Positions 25,364-34,653 of a DNA stretch of 64,000 nucleotides are shown here, in pieces. The notes beneath the pieces were generated by a model that had not been told where the DNA came from, did not search any database, and worked only from the letters and a program-made list of their open reading frames with translations. This DNA comes from Aestuariivirga sp. (GTDB lineage: Bacteria > Pseudomonadota > Alphaproteobacteria > Rhizobiales > Aestuariivirgaceae): positions 1 through 64,000 of the forward strand of contig NZ_JADCDB010000019.1 of assembly GCF_020252395.1 (NCBI RefSeq), written 5' to 3'. How positions within the stretch are numbered: the stretch's first letter is position 1; each line of letters begins with the position of its first letter. The translations under genes were made by a program, and so were the position numbers.

Positions 25364-25426
25364 TCTCCCCCAGTTTGGCTAGACTGGCCTTGGCTTAGCA
25401 CAGATCTTTTGAGTCCGGAGAGCGGA

Positions 25427-26359
25427 TTGGACACGCAGACCCACGCCAAATACGAGCAACTGATCGCGCGGACCCGGACGATCCCGCCCACCCCCACCAT
25501 CGTCGTCCACCCCTGCGACGAGACCTCCCTGATGGGGGCGGTGGAGGCGGCGGGGCTCGGTATCATCACGCCCATCCTGGTTGGCCCGCGCCACAAGATC
25601 GAGGCGGCCGCCGGGAAGGCCGGGGCGGACATATCGAGGCTGCGTCTGGAGGACGTGCCGCACAGCCACGCGGCCGCTGCCCGCGGCGTCGAGTTGATCC
25701 GCGCCGGCGAAGGAGCCCTCCTCATGAAGGGCAGCCTCCACACCGACGAACTCATGCACGAGGTTGCCTCCTCCACCACCGGCCTGCGCACGGCGCGGCG
25801 CATCAGCCATGTTTTCGTGATGGACGTCCCGACCTATCCCGAAACCCTGTTCATAACCGATGCGGCGATCAACATCTTCCCCGACCTCGACACCAAGGCC
25901 GACATCGTCCAGAACGCCATCGACCTCCATGTCCAGATCGGCCTTGGCATACCGCGCGTCGCCATCCTCTCGGCGGTGGAAACGGTGACCACCAAGATCC
26001 CCTCCACCATCGAGGCCGCCGCCCTGTGCAAGATGGCCGAGCGCGGCCAGATCACCGGCGGCCTCGTCGACGGCCCGCTGGCCTTCGACAATGCCATCGA
26101 CCGGCAAGCGGCGCGCATCAAGAACATCCACGGCGAAGTTGCCGGCCGGGCACAGATCCTGGTGGTGCCCGACCTCGAGGCCGGCAACATGCTGGCCAAG
26201 AACCTCACCTTCCTCGCCAATGCCGATGCTGCGGGCATCGTGGTCGGTGCGCGGGTGCCGATCGTGCTCACCTCGCGGGCGGACTCGGTGCGCTCGCGCA
26301 TGGCGTCCTGCGCCATCGCGGCACTCTATGCCCAGTCGCGCCAGGCGATCCCCGGGTGA
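25427..26359 (+). CDS. Phosphate acetyl/butyryltransferase-family enzyme
   Basis: About 310 residues make up this phosphotransacylase domain, with the conserved blocks HPCDETSLMGAVEAA, GALLMKGSLHTDELM and GLVDGPLAFDNA. It transfers an acyl group between CoA and phosphate. Length and sequence resemble the C-terminal part of the bifunctional enoyl-CoA hydratase/phosphate acetyltransferase proteins or a phosphate butyryltransferase; no hydratase domain or acetate kinase is adjacent. The TTG at 25427 has GGAG at a good distance and was chosen over the TTG at 25409. Confidence 0.75.
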   Translation: MDTQTHAKYEQLIARTRTIPPTPTIVVHPCDETSLMGAVEAAGLGIITPILVGPRHKIEAAAGKAGADISRLRLEDVPHSHAAAARGVELIRAGEGALLMKGSLHTDELMHEVASSTTGLRTARRISHVFVMDVPTYPETLFITDAAINIFPDLDTKADIVQNAIDLHVQIGLGIPRVAILSAVETVTTKIPSTIEAAALCKMAERGQITGGLVDGPLAFDNAIDRQAARIKNIHGEVAGRAQILVVPDLEAGNMLAKNLTFLANADAAGIVVGARVPIVLTSRADSVRSRMASCAIAALYAQSRQAIPG

Positions 26360-26394
26360 ACAGGGGGCGTCCAGCGCCCAACCGTGCTTTTTTC

Positions 26395-26423
26395 TTGACA
26401 GATTTGCTTTGTCGGTCCATTTC
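26395..26423 (+). promoter_or_regulatory. Putative promoter before the small membrane protein
   Basis: A consensus -35 TTGACA lies at 26395-26400, followed 17 bp later by a weak -10, CATTTC at 26418-26423. It lies about 170 bp upstream of the small gene, leaving a long leader. The -35 match is perfect but the -10 is poor. Confidence 0.4.
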
Positions 26424-26543
26424 CAGCCCACAGCCCGGAAACCTGGGCCCGTCTCAAGCAGGAACACGAAACCCGATGCCAAGCGACAGTCATAGTCGAT
26501 CGACCATGCCGTTACTGGCGCGCGCGGGGTTCTGAGCTTCCTC

Positions 26544-26591
26544 GGTTCACCCGCCCGCCGCCGGTAACGGCTGGTCGGAAAGAGGTGAACC
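26544..26591 (+). promoter_or_regulatory. Leader inverted repeat that would cover the ribosome-binding site
   Basis: GGTTCACC at 26544-26551 is the exact complement of GGTGAACC at 26584-26591. The second arm overlaps the AGAGG Shine-Dalgarno just before the ATG at 26594. In RNA this 8-bp stem with a 32-base loop could hide the ribosome-binding site. Pairing is seen; control of translation is inference. Confidence 0.35.
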
Positions 26592-26593
26592 AA

Positions 26594-26791
26594 ATGACCT
26601 TCAAATCTCTCTTCACGTCCCGAAAGGGTGCAGTACAGGGCGGCCAAAACGACGACGCCGGGATGATCGTCATCCTGATGATGGCGCTCGTCTTCGTTCC
26701 CATCGTCGTGGCCCATGCGGCGGTCATGCTGCCGGACGCACCCGCCACCCAGCTGGCGGGCGTGTTCAGCGCTTTGCTCAAAACCTTCTGA
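26594..26791 (+). CDS. Small single-pass membrane protein, unknown function
   Basis: The 65-residue protein has a basic N-terminus, one strong hydrophobic segment (MIVILMMALVFVPIVVAHAA, about residues 24-43) and a short hydrophobic tail. The ATG has AGAGG eight bases upstream; a GTG three codons earlier overlaps that site. It has its own promoter candidate and is followed by a strong terminator, so it appears to be a single-gene unit. I do not recognise the family. Confidence 0.6.
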   Translation: MTFKSLFTSRKGAVQGGQNDDAGMIVILMMALVFVPIVVAHAAVMLPDAPATQLAGVFSALLKTF

Positions 26792-26797
26792 GACACC

Positions 26798-26825
26798 AAA
26801 GCCCCGCGCCACGGCGCGGGGCTTT
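26798..26825. terminator. Strong bidirectional terminator
   Basis: A perfect 12-bp GC-rich stem (AAAGCCCCGCGC with its complement) closes a CACG loop, with A and T tracts at the two ends. It lies 6 bp after the stop of the small membrane gene and directly at the stop codon of the convergent cytochrome c gene, so it can terminate both. Confidence 0.88.
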
Positions 26826-27248
26826 CTATTTCACCTGCAGCCCCTCGATATAGCCGATGAGATTGCCGACGCGGCGCTGCACCGAGGCCTCGTCACCCTC
26901 CGCCCCGCCCAGTTCCTGCGCCGACTCGGCCTTGAACCACACGCCCCACACCGGCATCTCGCGCTCGCCATGGCCGGGGATCGGGTCGCGCCCGTCAATC
27001 ATACGGACCAGCTTGTCCTTCGGGAATTCGCCATAGCGTTCGGTGAGCGTCGTTAGGTCGGGCGGCTTGACGGTCAGGCTGAAGGCCTTGGGCCCAGAGC
27101 CCTTTGCATCTTCCCCATGGCAGCTCGCGCAATACATATTGAAGTCATGCTCGCCGGAAAGCCCGGCATTGGGGTCTATGTCCTCCTGGGCATGGAGCGG
27201 GGCGGCGGACAGGAGCAGAAACACGGCGAGGAGTGGAAGCTTGCGCAT
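26826..27248 (-). CDS. Class I monoheme cytochrome c
   Basis: The 140-residue protein starts with a signal peptide (MRKLPLLAVFLLLSAAPLHA) and carries one heme-binding motif, CASCH, near residue 42, with a distal Met candidate in REMPVWG. It would act as a periplasmic electron carrier. The ATG at 27248 follows GGTGA; the frame is open upstream but has no signal-like sequence. It stands between the terminator and sufA and is not obviously part of the SUF operon. Confidence 0.82.
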   Translation of the reverse strand: MRKLPLLAVFLLLSAAPLHAQEDIDPNAGLSGEHDFNMYCASCHGEDAKGSGPKAFSLTVKPPDLTTLTERYGEFPKDKLVRMIDGRDPIPGHGEREMPVWGVWFKAESAQELGGAEGDEASVQRRVGNLIGYIEGLQVK

Positions 27249-27381
27249 GGCAGTCACCTCATGAATCACGCTCGTTTCCGCCGAAAGTCTAACGCAATCC
27301 CACGAAGCCGTCACCCCAACCATCCGGGACGCTGCACGAAAGCCCGGAACGGCGAAATGGGTGGCATCCGGCCGGTGCGAA

Positions 27382-27750
27382 CTAACCCCCCGCCGGCTTC
27401 AGCTGCACGCTCTCGCCGCAACCGCAGGCCGAGACCTGGTTGGGGTTGTTGAACACGAAGCCCGATTTCAGCGTGGAGACCTGGTAATCCATCTCGGTGC
27501 CGAGCAGGAACATCATGGCCTTGGCGTCGATCAGCACCTTGACACCCTTGTCCTCGACGACCTCGTCGAAGGGCTTCTGGTCCTTGGCCCATTCCAAGGT
27601 GTATTCCATGCCGGCACAGCCGCCGTTCTTGACGCCGATCCTCAGGCCCACGACGGGCTTCTCCGCCCTGGACATGATCTCGCGCACGCGCTGGGCGGCG
27701 GCGTCGGTCAGCTTCATGGCCTGAGGGAGCGGTCTCGATGCGGACGCCAT
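27382..27750 (-). CDS. sufA: Iron-sulfur cluster carrier SufA (HesB/IscA family)
   Basis: This 122-residue A-type carrier has the three cluster-binding cysteines: one in NGGCAGMEY and two in the C-terminal CGCGES. It accepts Fe-S clusters from the SufBCD scaffold and passes them to apoproteins. It follows sufT by 10 bp and ends the SUF operon. Confidence 0.92.
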   Translation of the reverse strand: MASASRPLPQAMKLTDAAAQRVREIMSRAEKPVVGLRIGVKNGGCAGMEYTLEWAKDQKPFDEVVEDKGVKVLIDAKAMMFLLGTEMDYQVSTLKSGFVFNNPNQVSACGCGESVQLKPAGG

Positions 27751-27760
27751 GGCTTCCTCC

Positions 27761-28141
27761 CTACCACATGTTCATGGCGACGCGGGCCTCATCCGACATG
27801 CGGCTGTGGTCCCACGGCGGATCGAAAACGATGGTCGCCTTGCAGCTGGCAACACCCGGCACGGCGGAGACGGCATTCTCCACCCAGCCCGGCATATCGC
27901 CCGCCACGGGGCAACCCGGAGCCGTCAGCGTCATTTCGATGGCGACGTTCCGGTTGTCATCGATGTCGACCTTGTAGATCAGGCCCAGCTCATAGATGTC
28001 GACCGGGATCTCCGGGTCATAGACGGTCTTGAGCGCGGCGACGATGTCATCCGTCAGGCGCGCCAGCTCGTCCGGCGGAATGGCCGAGGGGTCCGGCGCA
28101 TTGCCGGGGGCGGGCATGGTCTCGGTCGCGGCATCGGTCAT
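27761..28141 (-). CDS. sufT: SufT, MIP18/DUF59 Fe-S assembly factor
   Basis: The 126-residue protein contains the DUF59 core: TVYDPEIPVDIYELGLIY near residues 40-57 and the conserved cysteine motif LTAPGCPVAG. SufT helps mature Fe-S proteins, especially when demand is high. The ATG at 28141 overlaps the sufS stop by 4 bp (ATGA). The ~25 N-terminal residues are Ala/Pro-rich and variable. It lies in the usual place after sufS. Confidence 0.9.
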   Translation of the reverse strand: MTDAATETMPAPGNAPDPSAIPPDELARLTDDIVAALKTVYDPEIPVDIYELGLIYKVDIDDNRNVAIEMTLTAPGCPVAGDMPGWVENAVSAVPGVASCKATIVFDPPWDHSRMSDEARVAMNMW

Positions 28142-29358
28142 CCGAATATCCTCCGGGCAGAGATAAGCGCTTCCGCCAGAACATCCACCTCTTCGAGGGT
28201 GTTGTACATGGCGAATGAGGCGCGGCAAGTGGCGGTGACGCCAAACCGCTGCAGCAACGGCTGCGTGCAATGGGTGCCGGCGCGCACGGCGACACCGGCG
28301 CGGTCGATCACGGTGGCAACGTCATGGGCATGGGCCCCTTCCATGTTGAAGGAGACGATGGCGCCCTTGTTCTTCGCCCGGCCGAAGATCCGCAGCGAAT
28401 TGATCTCCGAGAGGCGCTCCATGGCGCGGTCGCGCAGCAGCGCCTCGTGTGCGGCAATCTTGTCCAGCCCCACCCCGCGCATGTAGTCAAGCGCCGCACC
28501 CAGCCCGATCGCCTGCACGATGGCCGGCGTTCCCGCTTCGAAGCGGTGCGGCGGGTCGTTGTAGGTCACGTAATCGGTGCCCACTTCCAGGATCATCTCA
28601 CCACCGCCCTGGTAGGGCGGCATCTTGGCGAGCAACTCCTTCTTGCCATAGAGCACGCCGATCCCCGTCGGCCCATAGGTCTTGTGCCCGGTGAACACGA
28701 AGAAATCCGCATCAAGCGCCTGCACGTCGACCGCCATGTGCACGGAGGACTGCGAGCCATCGACCAGCACGGGGATGCCCCGCGCATGGGCGAGCTTGAT
28801 CGCCTCCGCCACCGGCACGATGGTGCCCAGCGCGTTGGACATCTGGGTGATGGCCACGATCTTTGTCTTCGGCGACAGCAGTTTCTCGAATTCATCCAGC
28901 AGGAAGTTGCCGTCCTCGTCGACGGGCGCCCATTTCAGCACGGCACCATTGCGCTCGCGGTGGAAGTTCCACGGCACGATGTTGGAATGGTGCTCGAGAA
29001 TCGAGAGGACGATCTCGTCGCCCTCCCCGATCACCATGCCCCCGAAGCTCTGCGCCACGAGGTTGACGGCCTCGGTCGCATTGCGGGTGAAGATGATCTG
29101 CTCAGGCTTCGGCGCGTTGAGAAAGCGCCGCACGCTCTCGCGCGCATCCTCGAAGGCCTGGGTGGCGGCATTGGAGAGGTAATGCAGTCCGCGATGCACA
29201 TTCGAGTACTCTTCGGTGTAAGCCTTCATGATCGCGTCCAGCACCGGCTTCGGCTTCTGCGCCGAGGCGGCATTGTCGAGATAGACCAGCGGCTTGCCAT
29301 AGACCTCGCGCGACAGGATCGGGAAGTCCTTGCGGATGGCCTGAACGTCGTATGTCAT
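28138..29358 (-). CDS. sufS: Cysteine desulfurase SufS
   Basis: The 406-residue PLP enzyme of group II takes sulfur from cysteine for cluster assembly. The PLP-binding lysine is in FTGHKTYGPTG, and the active cysteine is in RAGTHCTQP near the C-terminus (most homologues have RAGHHCAQP). It shares one base with sufD and overlaps sufT by 4 bp. It is the second desulfurase of the operon; the other, a group I type, follows iscR. No SufE or SufU is seen in the window. Confidence 0.93.
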   Translation of the reverse strand: MTYDVQAIRKDFPILSREVYGKPLVYLDNAASAQKPKPVLDAIMKAYTEEYSNVHRGLHYLSNAATQAFEDARESVRRFLNAPKPEQIIFTRNATEAVNLVAQSFGGMVIGEGDEIVLSILEHHSNIVPWNFHRERNGAVLKWAPVDEDGNFLLDEFEKLLSPKTKIVAITQMSNALGTIVPVAEAIKLAHARGIPVLVDGSQSSVHMAVDVQALDADFFVFTGHKTYGPTGIGVLYGKKELLAKMPPYQGGGEMILEVGTDYVTYNDPPHRFEAGTPAIVQAIGLGAALDYMRGVGLDKIAAHEALLRDRAMERLSEINSLRIFGRAKNKGAIVSFNMEGAHAHDVATVIDRAGVAVRAGTHCTQPLLQRFGVTATCRASFAMYNTLEEVDVLAEALISARRIFG

Positions 29359-30530
29359 CAGCCCTTCCTCCGGCGCTCGGTCAACCAGCGCGCGGCGAAG
29401 TCTTCGAGTGCTGCCCGGATGCCGTCATGGTGCACGGTGTCGAAGGCCTCGCCCACGAATGCGGCGATCAGCAACGCCTTGGCCTCCGCCTCGGGGATGC
29501 CGCGGGACTTGAGATAGAACACATGGTCGTGGTTGAGGTCGCCCGAGGTCGCGCCATGGCCGCAGGCCACGTCGTCGGCATAGATCTCGAGTTCGGGCTT
29601 GGCATCGAATTCGGCGGTCTCGGAGAGCAGCAATGCATGCGACGACTGCTTGCCATCGGTCTTCTGCGCGCCGGGGCGCACGATCACCTTGCCCTGGAAG
29701 ATGCCGCGGGCATGGCCGTCCATCACGCACTTGAACAGCTCGCGGCTGGCGCAGTTCGCCACCTCGTGGCCGACCACGAGTCGGGTATCGGCATGCTGCT
29801 TGCCCGCCAGCAGATAGGCGCCCGAAACCTTGGCATCGGCGAATTCGCCGATGAACCGGAACGTGCCGTTCTGGCGGTTCAGCTTGGCGCCCGCCGTCAG
29901 CGTGAAGTCGCGGAAGGCCGCGTTCCGGTCCACAATCACGTGGGCATGGGCCAGATGCACCGCATCATGCGACTCAAGCTCCACCTTCACCCGGTCGAGC
30001 CGCGCATTGTGTCCGATGCGGATTTCCGTCACCGAATTGGCGAGATAGCTCCCCTCGCCCAGATGCGTCTCGATAATCGTGGCCGAGGCATCATCCGCAA
30101 TCTCGATCACATTGCGCGTCGCCACCGTGCGCGGGGATGCATCCGTTGAAATGAACACGAACTCGATCGGCGTGTCGACATTGCCCTCAATCCGCAACCG
30201 CGCGCCGTCGGTGGCGAAGGCCACGTTCATCAGGTTCACCGGATCGTCGAGTGCGGCGGTGGATTCGACGAAAGCGTTCGACTGCTTCGAATGTTTCGCG
30301 TCATATTCGCCGTTGACGAACACCATGCGCGTGGCCGCAACGCCTGCGAACGGCGAGGAGGCGAGAAGCCGCTCCACGTCGCCCCCCTTCGCCTCAACCT
30401 TCTGGCGCGGCGGATAGGGCTTGTCGATCAGCTGGCGCAGGTCGGTCCAGCGCCACTCTTCCATGCGCCGGTTGGGCAGATGGAAGCCCAGCGCCTCTTC
30501 GGCCGCGGTGCGTGCGATGGCCGCGTTCAT
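29358..30530 (-). CDS. sufD: Fe-S assembly scaffold subunit SufD
   Basis: The 390-residue protein is SufD, which pairs with SufB in the SufBC2D scaffold. The C-terminal half shows the right-handed beta-helix type repeats of the family, and GHGATSGDLNHDHVFYLKSR near residues 329-348 matches the conserved SufB/SufD core with its histidine. It overlaps sufC by 4 bp at its start and sufS by one base at its end. Confidence 0.92.
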   Translation of the reverse strand: MNAAIARTAAEEALGFHLPNRRMEEWRWTDLRQLIDKPYPPRQKVEAKGGDVERLLASSPFAGVAATRMVFVNGEYDAKHSKQSNAFVESTAALDDPVNLMNVAFATDGARLRIEGNVDTPIEFVFISTDASPRTVATRNVIEIADDASATIIETHLGEGSYLANSVTEIRIGHNARLDRVKVELESHDAVHLAHAHVIVDRNAAFRDFTLTAGAKLNRQNGTFRFIGEFADAKVSGAYLLAGKQHADTRLVVGHEVANCASRELFKCVMDGHARGIFQGKVIVRPGAQKTDGKQSSHALLLSETAEFDAKPELEIYADDVACGHGATSGDLNHDHVFYLKSRGIPEAEAKALLIAAFVGEAFDTVHHDGIRAALEDFAARWLTERRRKG

Positions 30531-31303
30531 GCCGCATCCTGCGTGAATTCGGCATAGCCCTTCTCTTCCAACTCGAGGGCCAGGCTCTTGTCACCCGACT
30601 TCACGATGCGGCCCTTTGACAGCACATGCACGAAATCCGGCACGATGTAGTCCAGCAGGCGCTGGTAATGGGTGATGACGATCATCGCCCGGTCAGGCGA
30701 GCGCAGCGCGTTCACACCTTCCGCCACCACCCGCAGCGCGTCGATGTCGAGGCCGCTATCGGTCTCGTCGAGGATGCAGAGCGAAGGCTCAAGCACCGCC
30801 ATCTGCAGGATCTCGGCGCGCTTCTTCTCACCGCCCGAGAAGCCCACGTTGACGGGGCGCTTCAGCATGTCCTGACTCACGTTCAGCTTCGCGGCGCGGT
30901 CCTTGACGAGGCGCATGAAGTCCGGCGTCGAGAGCTCCTTCTCGCCCCGCGCCTTGCGCTGCGAATTCAGCGCCACCTTGAGGAACTGCATGGTGGCCAC
31001 GCCGGGGATCTCGATCGGATACTGGAAGGCCAGGAACACGCCCTTGGCGGCGCGCTCCTCCGGCGGCATCTCGAGCAGGTCCTCGCCCTTGTAGGTGACG
31101 GAACCTTCCGTCACCTGATAGCCTTCGCGCCCTGAGAGCACGTAGGACAGTGTCGACTTGCCGGAGCCATTGGGGCCCATAATAGCGTGCACCTCGCCGG
31201 GGTTGACGGCAAGCGTCAGCCCGCGGATGATCTCCCGGTCCTCGTCTTCGAGCTTCACATGCAGGTTGTCGATGTCGAGCAGGGTCACGGTTCTTCGCCT
31301 CAT
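30527..31303 (-). CDS. sufC: Fe-S assembly ATPase SufC
   Basis: The ABC-type ATPase has Walker A GPNGSGKST, signature FSGGEKKRAEI and Walker B LCILDETDSGLD. It drives the SufBCD scaffold. The ATG at 31303 forms an ATGA overlap with the small gene upstream and gives 258 residues. A GTG at 31288 with GAGG before it would start at the usual family N-terminus and is a real alternative. Confidence 0.93.
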   Translation of the reverse strand: MRRRTVTLLDIDNLHVKLEDEDREIIRGLTLAVNPGEVHAIMGPNGSGKSTLSYVLSGREGYQVTEGSVTYKGEDLLEMPPEERAAKGVFLAFQYPIEIPGVATMQFLKVALNSQRKARGEKELSTPDFMRLVKDRAAKLNVSQDMLKRPVNVGFSGGEKKRAEILQMAVLEPSLCILDETDSGLDIDALRVVAEGVNALRSPDRAMIVITHYQRLLDYIVPDFVHVLSKGRIVKSGDKSLALELEEKGYAEFTQDAA

Positions 31304-31485
31304 TGAGTGAGATACTTATAGCCAAGCGTGATGACGGCAAGGCCAATGGCGCCCTTGACGCCGTCAGCCGCCGCCCGTGGCAGGGCCGTCTTGGGTTCGG
31401 CCGAGCGGTACTGGCTGTAGCGGAACACCGCGAAGACCAGCGCCAGCCCGATGGGCAGTGCGATATCGAGGAATGTGAGGGTCAC
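31300..31485 (-). CDS. 61-aa membrane protein between sufB and sufC
   Basis: The small protein has a hydrophobic N-terminal segment ([17 protein letters not shown], residues 5-21), a basic middle and a second weaker hydrophobic stretch at residues 44-58. It is coupled on both sides: its GTG start overlaps the sufB stop by 4 bp, and its stop overlaps the sufC ATG by 4 bp. Such coupling argues for a real gene of the SUF operon. I do not recognise the family or know its function. Confidence 0.7.
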   Translation of the reverse strand: MTLTFLDIALPIGLALVFAVFRYSQYRSAEPKTALPRAAADGVKGAIGLAVITLGYKYLTQ

Positions 31486-32996
31486 CCCACACTTCCTTCC
31501 AGCGAGATGCCGATCAGTTTCTGCGTCTCGGCCATGAATTCCATCGGCAGCTGCTGCAGCACGTCGCGCACGAAGCCGTTGACGATCAGCGCCACCGCTT
31601 CCTCTTGGCTGAGCCCGCGCGACATGCAGTAGAACATCTGGTCGTCCGAGATCTTGGACGTCGTCGCCTCATGCTCGAACTGCGCGGTCGAGGTCTTGGC
31701 CTCGATATAGGGCACGGTATGCGCGCCGCACTCGTCGCCGATCAGGAGCGAGTCGCACTGCGTGAAGTTCCGCGCGTTCAGCGCCTTCCTGTGGGCGGAG
31801 ACGAGGCCGCGGTAGGTGTTGTCGGAGCGGCCCGCCGCGATGCCCTTTGATATGATCCGGCTCGAGGTGTTCTTGCCGAGGTGGATCATCTTGGTGCCGC
31901 TGTCCACCTGCTGGCGGCCGTTGGAAATGGCGATCGAGTAGAACTCGCCGCGCGATTCCTCGCCGCGCAGGATGCAGCTCGGATATTTCCAGGTGATGGC
32001 GGAGCCCGTCTCCACCTGCGTCCAGCTGATCTTGGATCGTGGGCCACGGCAGTCGCCGCGCTTGGTCACGAAATTGTAGACGCCGCCCTTGCCCTCGGCA
32101 TCGCCGGGGTACCAGTTCTGCACCGTCGAATACTTGATCTCGGCATCGTCCAGCGCGATCAGCTCGACCACGGCGGCGTGGAGCTGACTATCCTCGCGGG
32201 TGGGCGCGGTGCAGCCTTCGAGATAGGAGACGTAGGAGCCCTTGTCGGCGATGATCAGCGTGCGCTCGAACTGGCCGGTGTTCTTGGCGTTCATGCGAAA
32301 ATAGGTGGAAAGCTCCATCGGGCAGCGCACGCCCGGCGGCACATAGACGAAGGAGCCATCCGAGAACACGGCCGCATTGAGTGCTGCATAGTAATTGTCG
32401 CCCTGCGGCACGACGGAGAAGAGATACCTCTTCACCAGTTCCGGGTGCTCGCGCAGCGCTTCCGAGATCGAGCAGAAAATCACGCCCGCCTTGGCGAGTT
32501 CCGCCTTGAAGGTGGTGACGACCGAAACCGAGTCGAAGACAGCATCGACCGCCACCTTGCCGGAGGCATATTCGCTGCCCTCCTCGTCAAGCTCGCTCTT
32601 CTCGCCCTGCTTGCGGACGCCTGCGAGGATCTCCTGCTCCTTCAGGGGAATGCCGAGCTTGGCATAGGTTTCGAGCAGCTTGGGGTCTACCTCGTCGAGG
32701 CTCTTGGGCGCAGCCGAGCCCTTGGGGGCGGCGTAGTAATAGAGGTCCTGAAAGTCGATCTTGGGATAGTCGACCTTGGCCCAGGTGGGCTCGTCCATCT
32801 GCAGCCAGCGGCGATAGGCCTCAAGGCGCGCCTCCAGCATCCAGTGGGGCTCGTTCTTCTTGTTCGAGATGAAGCGGACGATCTCCTCGTTCAGGCCCTT
32901 CGGCGCATATTCGGACTCGATGTCGGTCGTGAAGCCGTACTTGTACTTGTCGACGTCGATGTCCTTGACGAGCGCAATCGTTTCGATATCAGCCAT
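31482..32996 (-). CDS. sufB: Fe-S assembly scaffold subunit SufB
   Basis: The 504-residue SufB is the main scaffold subunit on which the cluster is built. Conserved stretches include [39 protein letters not shown] and [17 protein letters not shown]. The length is normal. It begins 7 bp after the group I desulfurase gene and overlaps the small membrane gene by 4 bp. Confidence 0.95.
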   Translation of the reverse strand: MADIETIALVKDIDVDKYKYGFTTDIESEYAPKGLNEEIVRFISNKKNEPHWMLEARLEAYRRWLQMDEPTWAKVDYPKIDFQDLYYYAAPKGSAAPKSLDEVDPKLLETYAKLGIPLKEQEILAGVRKQGEKSELDEEGSEYASGKVAVDAVFDSVSVVTTFKAELAKAGVIFCSISEALREHPELVKRYLFSVVPQGDNYYAALNAAVFSDGSFVYVPPGVRCPMELSTYFRMNAKNTGQFERTLIIADKGSYVSYLEGCTAPTREDSQLHAAVVELIALDDAEIKYSTVQNWYPGDAEGKGGVYNFVTKRGDCRGPRSKISWTQVETGSAITWKYPSCILRGEESRGEFYSIAISNGRQQVDSGTKMIHLGKNTSSRIISKGIAAGRSDNTYRGLVSAHRKALNARNFTQCDSLLIGDECGAHTVPYIEAKTSTAQFEHEATTSKISDDQMFYCMSRGLSQEEAVALIVNGFVRDVLQQLPMEFMAETQKLIGISLEGSVG

Positions 32997-33003
32997 GTTT
33001 CCC

Positions 33004-34086
33004 TCAGGCAGCAGCCCTGGCCTTGTGGCGGTCGCGGATCTTGCGCCACGCGGCGGTGAAATGTTCGATGTCCTGTTCGGTGGTGTCCCAGCCCAGTGAT
33101 ACGCGGATGGCGGCCTCGGAGATTTCAGGCTTCACCCCCATGGCCGCCAGCACATGCGATTTCGCGACTTTGCCCGACGAGCAGGCTGAGCCCGACGACA
33201 CCGCGACCCCTTCGAGATCGAAGGCCATCAGCAGCGTCTCGGCCTTCATGCCGGGGAAGGCGAAGCAGGTGGTGTTGGGCAGGCGCTCCACGGCGCTGCC
33301 GAAAATCACGGCACCGTCCAGTTCTGCCTCCAGGCGGTCACGGAGCTTCCGGACGTCCTGTTTGAGCCCGGCCACTGCGCCGAAGCCTGCAACCGTCACC
33401 AGGTTCTCGGTCCCGGCCCGCCGGCGCAGCTCCTGGCCACCGCCATGGATGAGCGGCTCGACCGGAACACCGTCGCAAACGACAACGGCGCCGACGCCAA
33501 CCGGACCACCATTCTTGTGCGCGGACAGCGTCAGAAAATGCAACGGCGGCAACGCAAAATTCAACATGCGCTTACCAAGAACCTGCACCCCGTCACTATG
33601 CACCAGCGCACCGTGTTGCTGCGCCAGCCGCACCACCTCGTGAAGGGGCTGCACAACGCCCGTCTCGTTGTTGGCCGCCATCACGCTCACCAGCGCCTTG
33701 GGGCCCTTCAGCATCGCCTCCAGCGCCGCGAGGTCGATGATGCCATCGGCATCGACCGGGATCGTTTCCACCGGCTTGCCGGATGCCTTGGCGGCCGCCA
33801 GCACGGACGGGTGCTCCACGGCGGAAACGATAATCCTTTCAACGGCTACGCCCTTGAGGACCATGTTGTTGGCCTCGCTGCCGCCAGACGTGAACACCAC
33901 CATCGGTGCGATCACGCCAACCGCCCGGGCCACCTGCTCGCGCGCATCGTCGATCAGCTGGCGCGCGGCGCGGCCCTCGCCATGGACGGAGGAGGCGTTG
34001 CCCGTGAGATCCATAGCGCGCAGCATCGCCACCTTCGCCTCCGGGCGCAGCGTCGAGGTGGCGTTATGGTCGAGGTAGCTTCTCAC
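33004..34086 (-). CDS. Group I cysteine desulfurase (IscS/NifS-like)
   Basis: The 360-residue PLP enzyme has an N-terminal [13 protein letters not shown], the PLP lysine in [13 protein letters not shown] and the active cysteine in [11 protein letters not shown]. It overlaps the end of iscR by 4 bp and precedes sufB. An IscS-type enzyme followed by sufB is a common alphaproteobacterial layout. It probably supplies sulfur to the SUF scaffold or to other users such as tRNA thiolation. Confidence 0.9.
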   Translation of the reverse strand: MRSYLDHNATSTLRPEAKVAMLRAMDLTGNASSVHGEGRAARQLIDDAREQVARAVGVIAPMVVFTSGGSEANNMVLKGVAVERIIVSAVEHPSVLAAAKASGKPVETIPVDADGIIDLAALEAMLKGPKALVSVMAANNETGVVQPLHEVVRLAQQHGALVHSDGVQVLGKRMLNFALPPLHFLTLSAHKNGGPVGVGAVVVCDGVPVEPLIHGGGQELRRRAGTENLVTVAGFGAVAGLKQDVRKLRDRLEAELDGAVIFGSAVERLPNTTCFAFPGMKAETLLMAFDLEGVAVSSGSACSSGKVAKSHVLAAMGVKPEISEAAIRVSLGWDTTEQDIEHFTAAWRKIRDRHKARAAA

Positions 34087-34553
34087 GCAGGCGAGCCCTC
34101 CGGGTGGCGGTCCTTGGTCTGCTTGATGGTTGCAGCGAGAGCCAAATTGCGTTTCTCAACAACGTCTTCCAGCGAAATCGACGACAGGAAATACATCATC
34201 TGCCGGCCGAGGCTCGACCACAGGTCATGCGCGTTGCAGCGTTCGCCCTTGACGCAGCCCTCGACGGCATCGCCGTCGCAGCGGGTGAACTGCAGCTCCT
34301 CGTCGACGGCGGCGATAATGCGGGCGACGGGAATCTCGCTCATCGGGGTGGCCAGGCGATAGCCGCCGCCGGGGCCGCGGGCGCTCTCGACGAGCTTCGC
34401 CTTGCGCAGCTTGCCGAAGAGTTGCTCCAAGTATTCCTGTGAAATATCCTGACGTTCGGCGATTTCGGCCAGCGAAACCGGTTCCCCATCGGAATAGCTG
34501 GCGATGTCGATCATCGCCATCACGGCATAACGGCCCTTGGTGCTCATCTTCAT
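34083..34553 (-). CDS. iscR: Rrf2-family Fe-S regulator IscR
   Basis: The 156-residue protein begins like IscR (MSTKGRYAVMAMIDIA) with a winged helix; SQEYLEQLFGKLRKAKLV is the recognition part. Cluster-binding cysteines are in RCDG, GCVKGERC, followed by a His three residues on (NAH), matching the Cys3-His pattern of IscR. It leads the operon and likely represses or tunes it according to Fe-S status. ATG at 34553 or 34547 are both possible. Confidence 0.9.
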   Translation of the reverse strand: MKMSTKGRYAVMAMIDIASYSDGEPVSLAEIAERQDISQEYLEQLFGKLRKAKLVESARGPGGGYRLATPMSEIPVARIIAAVDEELQFTRCDGDAVEGCVKGERCNAHDLWSSLGRQMMYFLSSISLEDVVEKRNLALAATIKQTKDRHPEGSPA

Positions 34554-34631
34554 GGCACGAAATCCTTGATTTTGAACCCCTCACCCGTGCTAAAGGCGAG
34601 AGCTTCAAGGCAGCGGCGACACGCGCCGCCA

Positions 34632-34650
34632 GTTTCGAACAATTCTAAAC
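34632..34650 (-). promoter_or_regulatory. Irr box (ICE)-like palindrome at the suf promoter
   Basis: On the minus strand the sequence is GTTTAGAATTGTTCGAAAC, a 19-bp palindrome with one broken pair. It matches the published Irr-box/ICE form TTAGAA-N3-TTCTAA with one mismatch. It starts 3 bp after the -10 box, where a bound protein would block or alter transcription. Irr control of suf genes is known from Rhizobiales; control here is inferred. Confidence 0.6.
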
Positions 34651-34653
34651 AGG

